Shown one piece after another: positions 9,226 through 17,404 of a stretch of DNA of 50,367 bases. This DNA comes from an uncultured Pelagibacteraceae bacterium (GTDB taxonomy: Bacteria > Pseudomonadota > Alphaproteobacteria > Pelagibacterales > Pelagibacteraceae). A program made the position numbers and the translations under genes. Below the pieces are notes generated by a model. That model made no database searches, was not told the origin of the DNA, and saw only the letters and a program-made list of their open reading frames with translations. Every line of letters begins with the position of its first letter. The stretch's first letter is position 1. The DNA lies in assembly GCA_902580945.1 (NCBI GenBank), contig CACHML010000010.1, positions 1 through 50,367 of the forward strand. The letters run 5' to 3'.

Positions 9226-9261
9226 TATTGTAAAATTATATATTCGGACTATATAAATAAT

Positions 9262-9939
9262 ATGTCTTTGATAAAGAAATTATTTGGCGCATTAACTGAG
9301 AAACCTTGGGAACAAAACCAAGCAGTTATAGACAGTGGCCACTCAGGCAAAACATTTGAAATATCAAATCAAATGTCAGCAGTAATAATTATATTTGGAG
9401 TGAGCACAACTTTATTTAGTTTAATTTTCACTGGTTACCTTTACTCACTTCCACCTGAACAGGACACGACTTTTATTCTTAAAGCAAATTTACTTTGGAT
9501 AAATACATTAGTTTTAATTTTAGTAACAATATTTTTTAATAAGATAAGTAAAGATTTAAAAAATGGAATTACAAGTTCAATTAAAAAGAATTTAATTTAT
9601 GTTGGTGGACTAAGTTATATATTTTTATTCCTTCAATTAGCTCTATGGTATCAATTAATGCAAACTGGAAATTTTGTTTCAACTAATACTTATTTCTCAT
9701 CTTATTACTTCTTCACTGCGTTGCATGGTATACATTTGTTAGGAGGACTTTTTTTCTGGGGTAAAGTAAGTTCAAGAATTTTTAAATCAGAGGAGAGTGA
9801 ATACAAAAAAGAAGAAAAAAGTATTAACGCACTTTCGTTATACTGGTTATTTTTATTTATTGTTTGGTTAGTATTTTTTACAATAATGTTTGCGTACAAT
9901 GATACTGTAATTGAATTTTGTAAATCTTTGATTGCTTAA
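9262..9939 (+). CDS. Heme-copper oxidase subunit III-like protein
   Basis: A 225-residue membrane protein with about five hydrophobic segments. ALHGIHLLGGLFFWGK (about 153-168) matches the conserved FHGxH region of cytochrome oxidase subunit III, and SLYWLFLFIVWLVFF matches its last helix. The acidic residue conserved in subunit III (D46 in the companion at 12954-13664) is absent here, where the sequence reads FGVSTTLFS, and the WHFVD motif has become WLFLF. It is therefore a second, divergent subunit III paralogue in the same locus. It could be an accessory subunit or belong to another oxidase form. Confidence 0.75.
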   Translation: MSLIKKLFGALTEKPWEQNQAVIDSGHSGKTFEISNQMSAVIIIFGVSTTLFSLIFTGYLYSLPPEQDTTFILKANLLWINTLVLILVTIFFNKISKDLKNGITSSIKKNLIYVGGLSYIFLFLQLALWYQLMQTGNFVSTNTYFSSYYFFTALHGIHLLGGLFFWGKVSSRIFKSEESEYKKEEKSINALSLYWLFLFIVWLVFFTIMFAYNDTVIEFCKSLIA

Positions 9940-9946
9940 ATTAATT

Positions 9947-10138
9947 CTAAAGAAATAAAACTAACACAGATCCAAACACTGCAATAATTATTAGCAAAAT
10001 GTTTACTGATCTAAGATATTTCTTCGTTTCAGGTTTAGCCTCTCCTTTTGAAAATCTTCCAGCTCCTAAAGAAATTACAAAATAGAATGCTAGAACTAAG
10101 ACAAGTATTGTTATTAAAATACCTAATTTACCGAACAT
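9947..10138 (-). CDS. Small two-helix membrane protein, unknown
   Basis: Encodes 63 residues: a first membrane helix (about 5-24), a short basic loop with KGEAKPETKK, and a second helix (about 46-62). It lies head-on to the subunit III-like gene with 7 bp between the stops, and divergently from coxB across an 87 bp regulatory gap. I considered the HIG1 family, which fits in size and topology, but its conserved Arg/Gln motif is not visible. Placement inside the oxidase locus suggests an oxidase-related role; this is inference. Confidence 0.6.
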   Translation of the reverse strand: MFGKLGILITILVLVLAFYFVISLGAGRFSKGEAKPETKKYLRSVNILLIIIAVFGSVLVLFL

Positions 10139-10175
10139 AAATATATTGATTATATTAGTATAATTAATATGTTTT

Positions 10176-10203
10176 ATGACATTTTGTCATAGGTATTTAT
10201 AAA
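10176..10203 (+). promoter_or_regulatory. Candidate coxB promoter overlapped by an inverted repeat
   Basis: ATGACA (10176-10181) and TATAAA (10198-10203), 16 nt apart, form a good sigma-70-like promoter ending 22 nt before the coxB ATG. A perfect 7-bp inverted repeat, TATGACA-TTT-TGTCATA (10175-10191), covers the -35 and part of the spacer, which is a typical repressor or activator position. The binding protein is unknown. Confidence 0.5.
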
Positions 10204-10225
10204 ATTATTATTCTATACAGGCACT

Positions 10226-11062
10226 ATGCATGCAGGAATTATATTTTTACTAGTCATCATCGGATCGATACTATTTCATATCTTTACACCTTGGTATTGG
10301 ACAGACATAGCATCTAATTGGAAAGGAATGGATGATACAATCACACTTACTTTCTGGGTAGGTGGAGGAGTTTTCGTAGCTGTTTGTCTATTCATGATTT
10401 ATTGCGTTTTTAGATACCAACATAAAGAGGGTAGAAGAGCAGAATATAAACCTGAAGACAAAAAATTAGAAAAAATTTTAACATGGGCAACAACATTAGG
10501 AGTTGCTGCTCTGTTAGCGCCTGGACTTATAATATGGAATCAATATGTAAATGTACCAAAGAATGCAATCGAAGTTGATGTAATGGCATGGCAGTGGGGA
10601 TGGCAGTACAGATTGCCAGGTAAAGATGGAAAATTAGGAACAACTCAAGTCAGGAACATCGCTGATAATAATCCGTTTGGCATCAATCCAGATGATCCAT
10701 TTGGTAAAGATGACATAATGGTAGAAAGTGATGTAATAAATTTAGAAAATAATAGACCTGTAAAAATTTTATTAAGATCTGTAGATGTACTTCATAACTG
10801 GTATGTACCTCAGTTCAGAGCAAAAATGGATGCTGTACCTGGGACAGTAACTTTTTATTGGTTTGAACCTAACAAAGTTGGAGAATATGAAGTTTTATGC
10901 GCAGAGTATTGCGGAGTTGGACACTATGCTATGAGAGGTGGTGTTGAAGTTCAAGATAAAGCTGATTATGAAGCTTGGTTAGGAGAACAAGAAACATTCG
11001 AACAATTATCTGCTAGATATGAAAAATTAAACGTAGATGGGAACAAATTAGCTAAAAAATAA
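10226..11062 (+). CDS. coxB: Cytochrome c oxidase subunit II
   Basis: Carries the CuA centre that accepts electrons from cytochrome c in the periplasm. The 278-residue protein has two N-terminal helices (about 3-22 and 42-63), another hydrophobic stretch near 88-107, and a cupredoxin domain. Ligands are H190 and C225-x-E227-x-C229-x3-H233-x2-M236; the aromatic electron-entry patch is AWQWGWQY (121-128). There is no fused cytochrome c domain. Its last codons end 43 bp before coxA on the same strand, so coxB, coxA, coxC, subunit IV, the 87-residue protein and ctaB probably form one operon. Confidence 0.95.
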   Translation: MHAGIIFLLVIIGSILFHIFTPWYWTDIASNWKGMDDTITLTFWVGGGVFVAVCLFMIYCVFRYQHKEGRRAEYKPEDKKLEKILTWATTLGVAALLAPGLIIWNQYVNVPKNAIEVDVMAWQWGWQYRLPGKDGKLGTTQVRNIADNNPFGINPDDPFGKDDIMVESDVINLENNRPVKILLRSVDVLHNWYVPQFRAKMDAVPGTVTFYWFEPNKVGEYEVLCAEYCGVGHYAMRGGVEVQDKADYEAWLGEQETFEQLSARYEKLNVDGNKLAKK

Positions 11063-11105
11063 CAATTTAATAATTTAAAAAAATATATATATAAAGGATA
11101 AAAAT

Positions 11106-12944
11106 ATGTCAGACGAATACGATAATAATAAATCTTATCAAGCACAATCATCAGAGGTAATGGATGGTTCAACAGGTTCAGTGAATCCTGACATAGATTA
11201 TGTAAGACCTTCAGAAGTTGGTGAACAAGAATTATATCATCCTCATAGCTTTATTGAGAAATGGGTATTTTGCCAAGATGCAAAAGTAATTGGTGTTCAA
11301 TATTTCTTAACAGCAGTATTTACAGGAGTTGTAGGATTAATTTTATCTTGGTTAATGAGACTTCAGCTAGGTTTTCCTGAGTTAGCTGGTTTCATGACTG
11401 CAGAACATTATTATCAATTCGTGACCATGCATGGAATGATAATGGTAGTTTATTTTTTAACCGCTCTATTCCTTGGAGGCTTTGGTAACTATTTAATACC
11501 GTTAATGGTTGGAGCAAGAGATATGGTTTTTCCATATGTGAACATGTTAAGTTTTTGGATGTTCTTTGTTGCTGTTGCAGTTTTGATGGCAAGTTTCTTT
11601 GTGCCAGGTGGTCCAACTGGAGCTGGTTGGACTTTATATCCTCCTCAAACAATTTTAGAGGGTACTCCTGGAGCAGGTATGGGAATTTTATTAATGCTTA
11701 TTTCTTTATCTCTTTTCGTGATTGGATTTACAATGGGTGGATTAAATTACATGATCACAATTCTTCAAGCTAGAACTAGAGGAATGACATTAATGAGAAT
11801 GCCTCTTACAGTCTGGGGTATATTTACAGCTACAGTGCTTGCAATGTTAGCATTTCCAGCATTATTGGTAAGTGCAATAATGATGACTTTAGATAAGGTT
11901 TTACAAACTAGTTTTTTCATGCCAACAATATTAAAGGCTGGTGAAGTTCTAGAATATGGTGGTGGAAGCCCAATTCTTTTCCAGCACTTGTTTTGGTTCT
12001 TTGGACACCCTGAGGTTTATATTGTTGCGCTTCCTGCATTTGGAATAGTTTCAGATTTAATTTCTGTTCATGCTAGAAAAAATATTTTTGGATACAGAAT
12101 GATGGTGTGGGCAATTGTTGGAATTGGAGCATTAAGTTTCTTTGTTTGGGCACACCACATGTATGTGAGCGGAATGAATCCTTGGTTTGGTTTCTTCTTT
12201 GCAACAACTACATTAATTATTGCGGTTCCAACAGCCATGAAGGTTTATAACTGGATACTAACTTTATGGAGAGGAAATATAAGAATTAACGTAGTTATGT
12301 TGTGGTGTTTAGGTTTTATAGTAACATTTGTTAATGGTGGAATTACTGGAATATTTTTAGGAAACGTATCAGTTGATGTTCCATTATCAGATACTTATTT
12401 CGTGATAGCGCACTTCCACATGGTAATGGGTATTGCACCGTTAATGGTAATTATGGGTGCAGTTTATCACTGGTTCCCATTAGTCGCGGGGAAAATGTTA
12501 GACGAAGGTCTTGGAAAATGGCATTTCTGGATTACTTTCTTGGGTGCTTACTCCATTTACTTCCCGATGCACTATTTAGGATTTATTGGAGTTCCAAGAA
12601 GATATTTTGAAATGTATGATAGTCCATATATGACATCAGCAGTAGGAATGAATGAATTTATTAGTATTGCAGCATTCATAGTTGGCGCTGCACAATTTAT
12701 TTTAATTTTCAATATAATTAAAACATTAAAAACAGGTAAAAAGGCTGAGCAAAATCCTTGGAAAGCCAACTCACTAGAATGGTACACCTCTACTGTTCCA
12801 CCAGAACATGGTAATTTCGGTGACAGACTTCCGGTTGTGCATAGATGGCCATATGACTTTAGTGTTCCAGGAGCTAAGGAAGATTATATTCCACAAACTA
12901 CTGCTCCGAGTGAAGTAATACATACAGAAGTAGAAAAAACATAA
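11106..12944 (+). CDS. coxA: Cytochrome c oxidase subunit I
   Basis: Catalytic subunit with low-spin heme, heme-CuB centre and proton channels. The 612 residues show the heme ligand H109 (TMHGMIMV), GHPEVY (300-305) with the A1-type channel Glu and the His-Tyr pair, H350/H351, and HFH (436-438) for the two hemes. NYLIPLMVGARDM is the D-channel region. The Glu in GHPEV places it in the A1 subgroup of heme-copper oxidases. A good ribosome binding site (AAAGGAT) precedes the ATG by a few bases. The first roughly 50 residues are polar. Confidence 0.96.
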   Translation: MSDEYDNNKSYQAQSSEVMDGSTGSVNPDIDYVRPSEVGEQELYHPHSFIEKWVFCQDAKVIGVQYFLTAVFTGVVGLILSWLMRLQLGFPELAGFMTAEHYYQFVTMHGMIMVVYFLTALFLGGFGNYLIPLMVGARDMVFPYVNMLSFWMFFVAVAVLMASFFVPGGPTGAGWTLYPPQTILEGTPGAGMGILLMLISLSLFVIGFTMGGLNYMITILQARTRGMTLMRMPLTVWGIFTATVLAMLAFPALLVSAIMMTLDKVLQTSFFMPTILKAGEVLEYGGGSPILFQHLFWFFGHPEVYIVALPAFGIVSDLISVHARKNIFGYRMMVWAIVGIGALSFFVWAHHMYVSGMNPWFGFFFATTTLIIAVPTAMKVYNWILTLWRGNIRINVVMLWCLGFIVTFVNGGITGIFLGNVSVDVPLSDTYFVIAHFHMVMGIAPLMVIMGAVYHWFPLVAGKMLDEGLGKWHFWITFLGAYSIYFPMHYLGFIGVPRRYFEMYDSPYMTSAVGMNEFISIAAFIVGAAQFILIFNIIKTLKTGKKAEQNPWKANSLEWYTSTVPPEHGNFGDRLPVVHRWPYDFSVPGAKEDYIPQTTAPSEVIHTEVEKT

Positions 12945-12953
12945 GAGAAATAA

Positions 12954-13664
12954 ATGTCTGAACCAAAAATAGACGGCTTCGAACTTAAACCAGGGTTTAA
13001 GGGAATGGCGTCTGACACAGCGTCAGACCAAACAATGTTCAAAGGTGTACATTGGGGTAAAGCCATGATGTGGATATTTCTGTTAAGTGATACTTTTGTT
13101 TTTAGTTGTTTTTTAATTTCATACATGAAAGGAAGAGGATCAACTCCTGTCGAGTGGCCAAATCCTAGTGAAGTATTTGCACTAGAGGCATTTGGTGTAC
13201 CTGTTCCGCTATTACTGATTGCTCTTATGACCTTTGTCTTGATTACCAGTAGTGGAACAATGGCTATTGCTGTTAAATATGGATACGAAAAAAACAGAAA
13301 AATGTGTGGATGGCTATTATTGGCGACTGCGCTCGGTGGTTTAACTTTTGTTGGAATGCAGGCTTATGAGTGGTCAAAATTAATTCATGAAGGTGTAAGA
13401 CCTTGGGAAAATCCATTTGGTGCTGCTCAATTTGGATCATTTTTCTTTATGATAACTGGTTTTCACGGCTTCCACGTATCTATCGGAGTAATCTTTTTAT
13501 TTATATATACTTATAAAGTGTTTGCTGGCCACTACGAAAAAGGCAAAAAAGGATGGTTCACAAAATTAAAGGGCGATTATGTAGAAATTGAGATTTTAGG
13601 TCTTTATTGGCACTTTGTAGATCTTGTATGGGTTTTTATTTTTGCATTCTTTTACTTGTGGTAA
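12954..13664 (+). CDS. coxC: Cytochrome c oxidase subunit III
   Basis: Membrane subunit that stabilises subunit I and its proton uptake path. The 236 residues show FLLSDTFVFS with an Asp (D46) at the usual acidic position, QAYEWSKL, GFHGFHVSIG and the final WHFVDLVWVF. This is the full set expected of a true subunit III and contrasts with the divergent paralogue at 9262-9939. It starts 9 bp after coxA and is followed after 8 bp by subunit IV. Confidence 0.93.
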   Translation: MSEPKIDGFELKPGFKGMASDTASDQTMFKGVHWGKAMMWIFLLSDTFVFSCFLISYMKGRGSTPVEWPNPSEVFALEAFGVPVPLLLIALMTFVLITSSGTMAIAVKYGYEKNRKMCGWLLLATALGGLTFVGMQAYEWSKLIHEGVRPWENPFGAAQFGSFFFMITGFHGFHVSIGVIFLFIYTYKVFAGHYEKGKKGWFTKLKGDYVEIEILGLYWHFVDLVWVFIFAFFYLW

Positions 13665-13672
13665 AATAAATT

Positions 13673-14032
13673 ATGGAAAATACAAATAATATTGAAAAAA
13701 CAGATAAAAAAGAGGAAGCTTCCACACATAAAATTGGAATTTATCTTTGGATTTGGACTTTGTTATTCGTACTCAGTTTCTTTTCTTACATGGTCGACTG
13801 GTATCAATTCCAAGGAATGCTAAGATGGTCATTAATATTATTTTTCATGTTCCTAAAAGCCGGGCTAATAATGGCATTTTTCATGCACCTGTTTTGGGAA
13901 AGATATGCATTGGTAAATGTTCTTTTATGGCCAATGACGGCTATAGCTTGCTTCATATTTTTAATGGCAGCTGAATTTCAGTATACATTATTTTCAAGAT
14001 TATTTTATTTTGTAGTTGGAGGTGGAGCTTAA
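13673..14032 (+). CDS. Cytochrome c oxidase subunit IV (prokaryotic type)
   Basis: A 119-residue protein with a polar N-terminal tail (about 20 residues) and three membrane helices. LKAGLIMAFFMHLFWER is the characteristic core of the prokaryotic subunit IV family. It follows coxC by 8 bp and precedes the 87-residue protein by one base. The family is an accessory subunit of A-type oxidases. Confidence 0.85.
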   Translation: MENTNNIEKTDKKEEASTHKIGIYLWIWTLLFVLSFFSYMVDWYQFQGMLRWSLILFFMFLKAGLIMAFFMHLFWERYALVNVLLWPMTAIACFIFLMAAEFQYTLFSRLFYFVVGGGA

Positions 14033-14033
14033 A

Positions 14034-14297
14034 ATGGATGCATACGGATATTTAGCTTTCTTCTTAATTTTATTTGTTTTCTTTATTTATATTGTTTGGT
14101 TTGGCTATTCAGTTAAATTAGAAAATCAGAAAGAACAGGGAGATAAAGTCTCTATAAATCCTTATGATCAGATACCTTTGCGTAGACGATTAATTGATAA
14201 GAAAAACAGCAAAGTAGGAATTTTTGATCTTGGAAATCATATCTTAATAGCGGGTGTTATATTACTTGTAATATTTGTTTCACTGAATGTTGAGTAG
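14034..14297 (+). CDS. Small membrane protein of the cox operon, unknown
   Basis: The ATG at 14034, one base after the subunit IV stop (14030-14032), gives 87 residues; a TTG at 14016 in frame is less likely. There is one helix at about 5-25, a polar middle with PYDQIPLRRRLIDKK, and a second helix at about 66-84. I do not recognise the family. Being locked between subunit IV and ctaB (2 bp gap) argues strongly for an oxidase-related role such as a small subunit or an assembly factor. The locus lacks a recognisable Cox11/CtaG, so a copper-related role is conceivable, but no Cys or Met cluster supports it. Confidence 0.65.
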   Translation: MDAYGYLAFFLILFVFFIYIVWFGYSVKLENQKEQGDKVSINPYDQIPLRRRLIDKKNSKVGIFDLGNHILIAGVILLVIFVSLNVE

Positions 14298-14299
14298 TA

Positions 14300-15214
14300 G
14301 TGACCACAAATACAATTAAAAAAAAATCAGTTTCAATAAGTTTTTTATCGTATTTTAAATATCTTTTATTATTAATGAAGCCAAGAGTAATGTCTTTGGT
14401 TATTTTTACTTGTGCCGTTGGTTTATTAATGGCTCCAGTTTCGGTTTCTTTTCTAAATTCAATAATTGCAATTTTTTTTGTTACTATGGGTGCAGGTGCT
14501 GCGGGTGCTCTAAATATGTGGTATGAGGCTGACCTTGATAAATTAATGACAAGAACTTGTCTCAGACCAATTCCTACTGGAAAAGTAAACAGGGAACATG
14601 CTCTTTTATTTGGTACATTGCTATCAGTTATTTCTGTAGCCGGACTTTATTATTTTTCAAATTTAACATCAGCTATACTATTATCTATAACAATAGCATT
14701 TTACGTATTTGTTTATACAATTTGGTTAAAAAGAAAAACACCACAAAACATTGTTATTGGAGGAGCATCTGGAGCATTGCCTCCAGTTATTGGCTGGACA
14801 ATAGCCACTAACTCGCTCACATTTGAACCAATAACATTTTTCTTAATAATATTTTTTTGGACCCCATCTCATTTTTGGGCTCTTAGCCTTTATAAAGCAG
14901 ATGACTATCAAAAAGCTAAAATCCCGATGTTGCCGATTACTAACGGAATTGAGGAGACAAAGAAGAATATTTTTGTTTACTCGTTAGTAATGTTACCAAT
15001 AGTAATTTTGCCTTATTATATCGGGTTTGTTGGTGAAACATTTTTAATCGTATCTCTATTACTGACATTTTATTACAATTATGTCTGTTACGATCTTCTT
15101 AAATTCAAAAAAAACAAATTTGAAATAAAGAAGGCTAAAAAGGTATTTTCTTACTCAATTTTTTACCTATTTTTGCTTTTTGTCTTATTTTTGGTAGACC
15201 AGATCATAAAATAA
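14300..15214 (+). CDS. ctaB: Protoheme IX farnesyltransferase (heme O synthase)
   Basis: Converts heme B to heme O, the precursor of heme A for the oxidase encoded just upstream. The 304-residue polytopic UbiA-superfamily protein has the prenyl-diphosphate motif NMWYEADLDKLMTRT (72-86) followed by RPIPTG, and the second conserved segment FFWTPSHFWALSL. The start is GTG at 14300, 2 bp after the preceding stop. Heme A synthase (ctaA) is not in the window. Confidence 0.92.
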   Translation: MTTNTIKKKSVSISFLSYFKYLLLLMKPRVMSLVIFTCAVGLLMAPVSVSFLNSIIAIFFVTMGAGAAGALNMWYEADLDKLMTRTCLRPIPTGKVNREHALLFGTLLSVISVAGLYYFSNLTSAILLSITIAFYVFVYTIWLKRKTPQNIVIGGASGALPPVIGWTIATNSLTFEPITFFLIIFFWTPSHFWALSLYKADDYQKAKIPMLPITNGIEETKKNIFVYSLVMLPIVILPYYIGFVGETFLIVSLLLTFYYNYVCYDLLKFKKNKFEIKKAKKVFSYSIFYLFLLFVLFLVDQIIK

Positions 15215-15237
15215 ATAATCCTATTTATTTTATAGGA
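15191..15237 (+). promoter_or_regulatory. Candidate thrC promoter with a small hairpin at the start site
   Basis: TTGGTA (15191-15196) and AATAAT (15214-15219) are 17 nt apart, with the -35 inside the end of ctaB. A 6-bp inverted repeat TCCTAT/ATAGGA (15219-15224 and 15232-15237) lies around the expected start point. It is not followed by a T-run, so it is not an obvious terminator. Weak evidence overall. Confidence 0.3.
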
Positions 15238-15255
15238 AAATGGTAAAAAAAATTC

Positions 15256-16626
15256 ATGAAATACGTAAGCACAAGAGATAATTCTAAGGAATATAGTTTT
15301 GAAGAGGTTTTCATCAAAGGCCTTGCCGATGATGGAGGACTTTATGTGCCTACATCTTTAAAAAAATTTAGTTTAGATGAATTATCACAGCTGAAAAATC
15401 TTAATTATTGTGATTTATCTACTGAAATAATAAATTTGTTTTCATCTGATTTTATATCTAAAGAAGATCTTTCTGGGTTAATTAAAAAATCTTATTCGAC
15501 TTTTAGAGAAAAAGAGGTTGTTAAAATCTCCAATCTTGGTGATCTAAAATTGTTAGAATTATTTCATGGTCCTACATTGGCTTTTAAAGATGTTGCTATG
15601 CAATTTATTGGTAATTTGTATGAATATTATTTAAGTAAAAATGATAAAAAAATTAACATTGTTGTTGCTACATCTGGTGATACAGGGGCAGCTGCTATTG
15701 ATGCAATTAGAGGTAAATCGAATTTAAATATTTTCGTTTTACATCCTAATAATAGAATTTCACCTGTTCAAAGAAAATTAATGACAACAGTTGAAGATGA
15801 AAATGTTTTCAATGTTGCAATTGATGGAAACTTTGATGACTGTCAAAATATTGTTAAACAAATGTTTTCAGATTTAGATTTTTCTAAATCAATAAATATG
15901 TCAGGGGTTAATTCTATTAATTGGGCAAGAATTATAGCTCAAGCTGTTTATTATTTTTATACATATTTTAAACTTGATAGTGACAAACCAATTTCTTTTT
16001 CAGTACCAACAGGAAACTTTGGAGACGTTTTTGCAGGTTACCTTGCAAAACAAATGGGATTACCAGTAGATAAACTTATCGTTGCAACTAATGAGAATGA
16101 TATTTTGCATCGAGCAATCTCTAAAGGTGATTATGTGTCAAAAAAAGTAAAAGAAACACTTTCTCCAAGTATGGATATTCAGTTAGCAAGTAATTTTGAA
16201 AGATTAATATATTATGTAAATAATTCTAATTCGAGTATTACATCAGACATAATGAAGAAAGTTAAGAATAACGAATATAAAATAGAAAAATCAAACTTAG
16301 ACATTATCCAGAAAGATTTTATTTCAGAAAGTTGTAATGAAAATGAAACTTTAGAAATTATAAAACAACATTTTGACAAAAGTAGTGTCATATTAGATCC
16401 TCATACTGCGGTTGGAGTAGGGGCTGCAAATAAGCTTAATTTTAGTGCTTGTGTGGTTTTATCTACTGCACATCCATGTAAATTTCCAGCTGCTACAGAT
16501 AAGGCTATAAATAAACATGAAGAACTCCCTAAAGAGCTACAATATGTTCATAGTAAAGAGGAAAATTTTCAACTATTAAAAAATGATACAGAGGCAGTAA
16601 AAAATTTTGTTAAAAGTAAATTATGA
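15256..16626 (+). CDS. thrC: Threonine synthase
   Basis: Pyridoxal-phosphate enzyme converting O-phosphohomoserine to threonine. The 456-residue length fits the longer, E. coli-type synthases. The N-terminus has KYVSTRDNSKEYSFEEV and GLADDGGLYVP; the PLP lysine is K111 in HGPTLAFKD; VATSGDTGAAA binds phosphate; and VPTGNFGDVFAGY is conserved. Its partner homoserine kinase (thrB) lies about 1.2 kb downstream on the other strand. The stop codon overlaps the start of the peroxiredoxin gene (ATGA). Confidence 0.95.
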   Translation: MKYVSTRDNSKEYSFEEVFIKGLADDGGLYVPTSLKKFSLDELSQLKNLNYCDLSTEIINLFSSDFISKEDLSGLIKKSYSTFREKEVVKISNLGDLKLLELFHGPTLAFKDVAMQFIGNLYEYYLSKNDKKINIVVATSGDTGAAAIDAIRGKSNLNIFVLHPNNRISPVQRKLMTTVEDENVFNVAIDGNFDDCQNIVKQMFSDLDFSKSINMSGVNSINWARIIAQAVYYFYTYFKLDSDKPISFSVPTGNFGDVFAGYLAKQMGLPVDKLIVATNENDILHRAISKGDYVSKKVKETLSPSMDIQLASNFERLIYYVNNSNSSITSDIMKKVKNNEYKIEKSNLDIIQKDFISESCNENETLEIIKQHFDKSSVILDPHTAVGVGAANKLNFSACVVLSTAHPCKFPAATDKAINKHEELPKELQYVHSKEENFQLLKNDTEAVKNFVKSKL

Positions 16627-17108
16627 AGCTAAAAGTTAATGACCAAATTCCAGATATAAAAATCTTCCATTTAGTCGATGGCGAACCTAAGGAACAAAAT
16701 ATATCTGAGGTATTAGGATCGAAAAAAATAGTATTATTTGGTCTACCTGGTGCATTTACAGCTACATGCTCTAAATTTCATTTACCAGGTTATGTTAAAA
16801 ATGCTCAACAAATTTTAGATAAAGGTATTGATAAAATATTTTGTTTAGCCGTTAATGACCCTTATGTAATGAATGCTTGGGGTGAGGCGAATAATATAGG
16901 AGAAACTATAACTATGCTAGCTGATCCTTATTTGTCATTTACAAAGCTAATTGGTGCTGAAGTTGATAGAAATTCAAAAGGTATGGGAATGAGATCAAGC
17001 CGATATGCAATGGTTATAGAAAATCTCCAAGTTCAAAATATTCAAGAAGAAGAAGAAACTAAAAATTGTGGAATATCCTCAGCAGAGGGTATTTTAGATA
17101 TTATTTAA
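16623..17108 (+). CDS. Peroxiredoxin, Prx5-like
   Basis: A 161-residue thiol peroxidase of the redoxin/Prx5 group, expected to reduce hydrogen peroxide and organic peroxides. The peroxidatic cysteine is C49 in PGAFTATCSKFH. C149 in KNCGIS lies where the atypical 2-Cys Prx5 enzymes have their resolving cysteine, and C74 is a third. The start overlaps the thrC stop by 4 nt, so it is likely translated from the thrC message. The glutaredoxin domain fused to some homologues is absent. Confidence 0.88.
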   Translation: MKLKVNDQIPDIKIFHLVDGEPKEQNISEVLGSKKIVLFGLPGAFTATCSKFHLPGYVKNAQQILDKGIDKIFCLAVNDPYVMNAWGEANNIGETITMLADPYLSFTKLIGAEVDRNSKGMGMRSSRYAMVIENLQVQNIQEEEETKNCGISSAEGILDII

Positions 17109-17146
17109 TTGATATTTTATATTTTCTTTAATTATTTATATAATTC

Positions 17147-17365
17147 ATGGGGATAATTGGTTTAATAATTTGGTGTGTTGGAGGTTTATTGGCTTTTGGG
17201 ATCAGTGCATTCATTAGAGAAGCCTTAGAGCCATTACTTGGAGGATTTGCTTTTGTAATAGTTGCGGTTTTGTTTATAGTTTTACTTGTGCTACTGACTT
17301 ATATAGTTCCTTATTCTGGTAGTTTAGAGCCTGGGGCACCTCGCTTCTTCGGAGACTCTCAATAA
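17147..17365 (+). CDS. Small membrane protein, unknown
   Basis: Encodes 72 residues with two hydrophobic helices (about 2-20 and 31-53) and a short Gly/Pro-rich tail ending APRFFGDSQ. The family is not recognised. It is 38 bp downstream of the peroxiredoxin gene on the same strand and faces rnhA across 39 bp. Codon use looks like its neighbours and the start is ATG, so I treat it as a real gene. Confidence 0.6.
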   Translation: MGIIGLIIWCVGGLLAFGISAFIREALEPLLGGFAFVIVAVLFIVLLVLLTYIVPYSGSLEPGAPRFFGDSQ

Positions 17366-17404
17366 AAATATAAATATTTAAAATTTTTACATTAAATAAT
17401 TATT

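Noticed and set aside
9947..10138. HIG1-family assignment for the 63-residue membrane protein
   Set aside because: Size and two-helix layout fit, but the conserved Arg/Gln motif at the start of the second helix is not visible, so I left it as unknown.
11555..11773. Alternative-frame open stretch inside coxA
   Set aside because: It lies wholly within a well-conserved gene and encodes no recognisable protein.
15219..15237. Hairpin before thrC as a threonine attenuator or riboswitch
   Set aside because: Only a 6-bp stem, with no leader peptide, no threonine codon run and no alternative stem; there is too little sequence for either mechanism.
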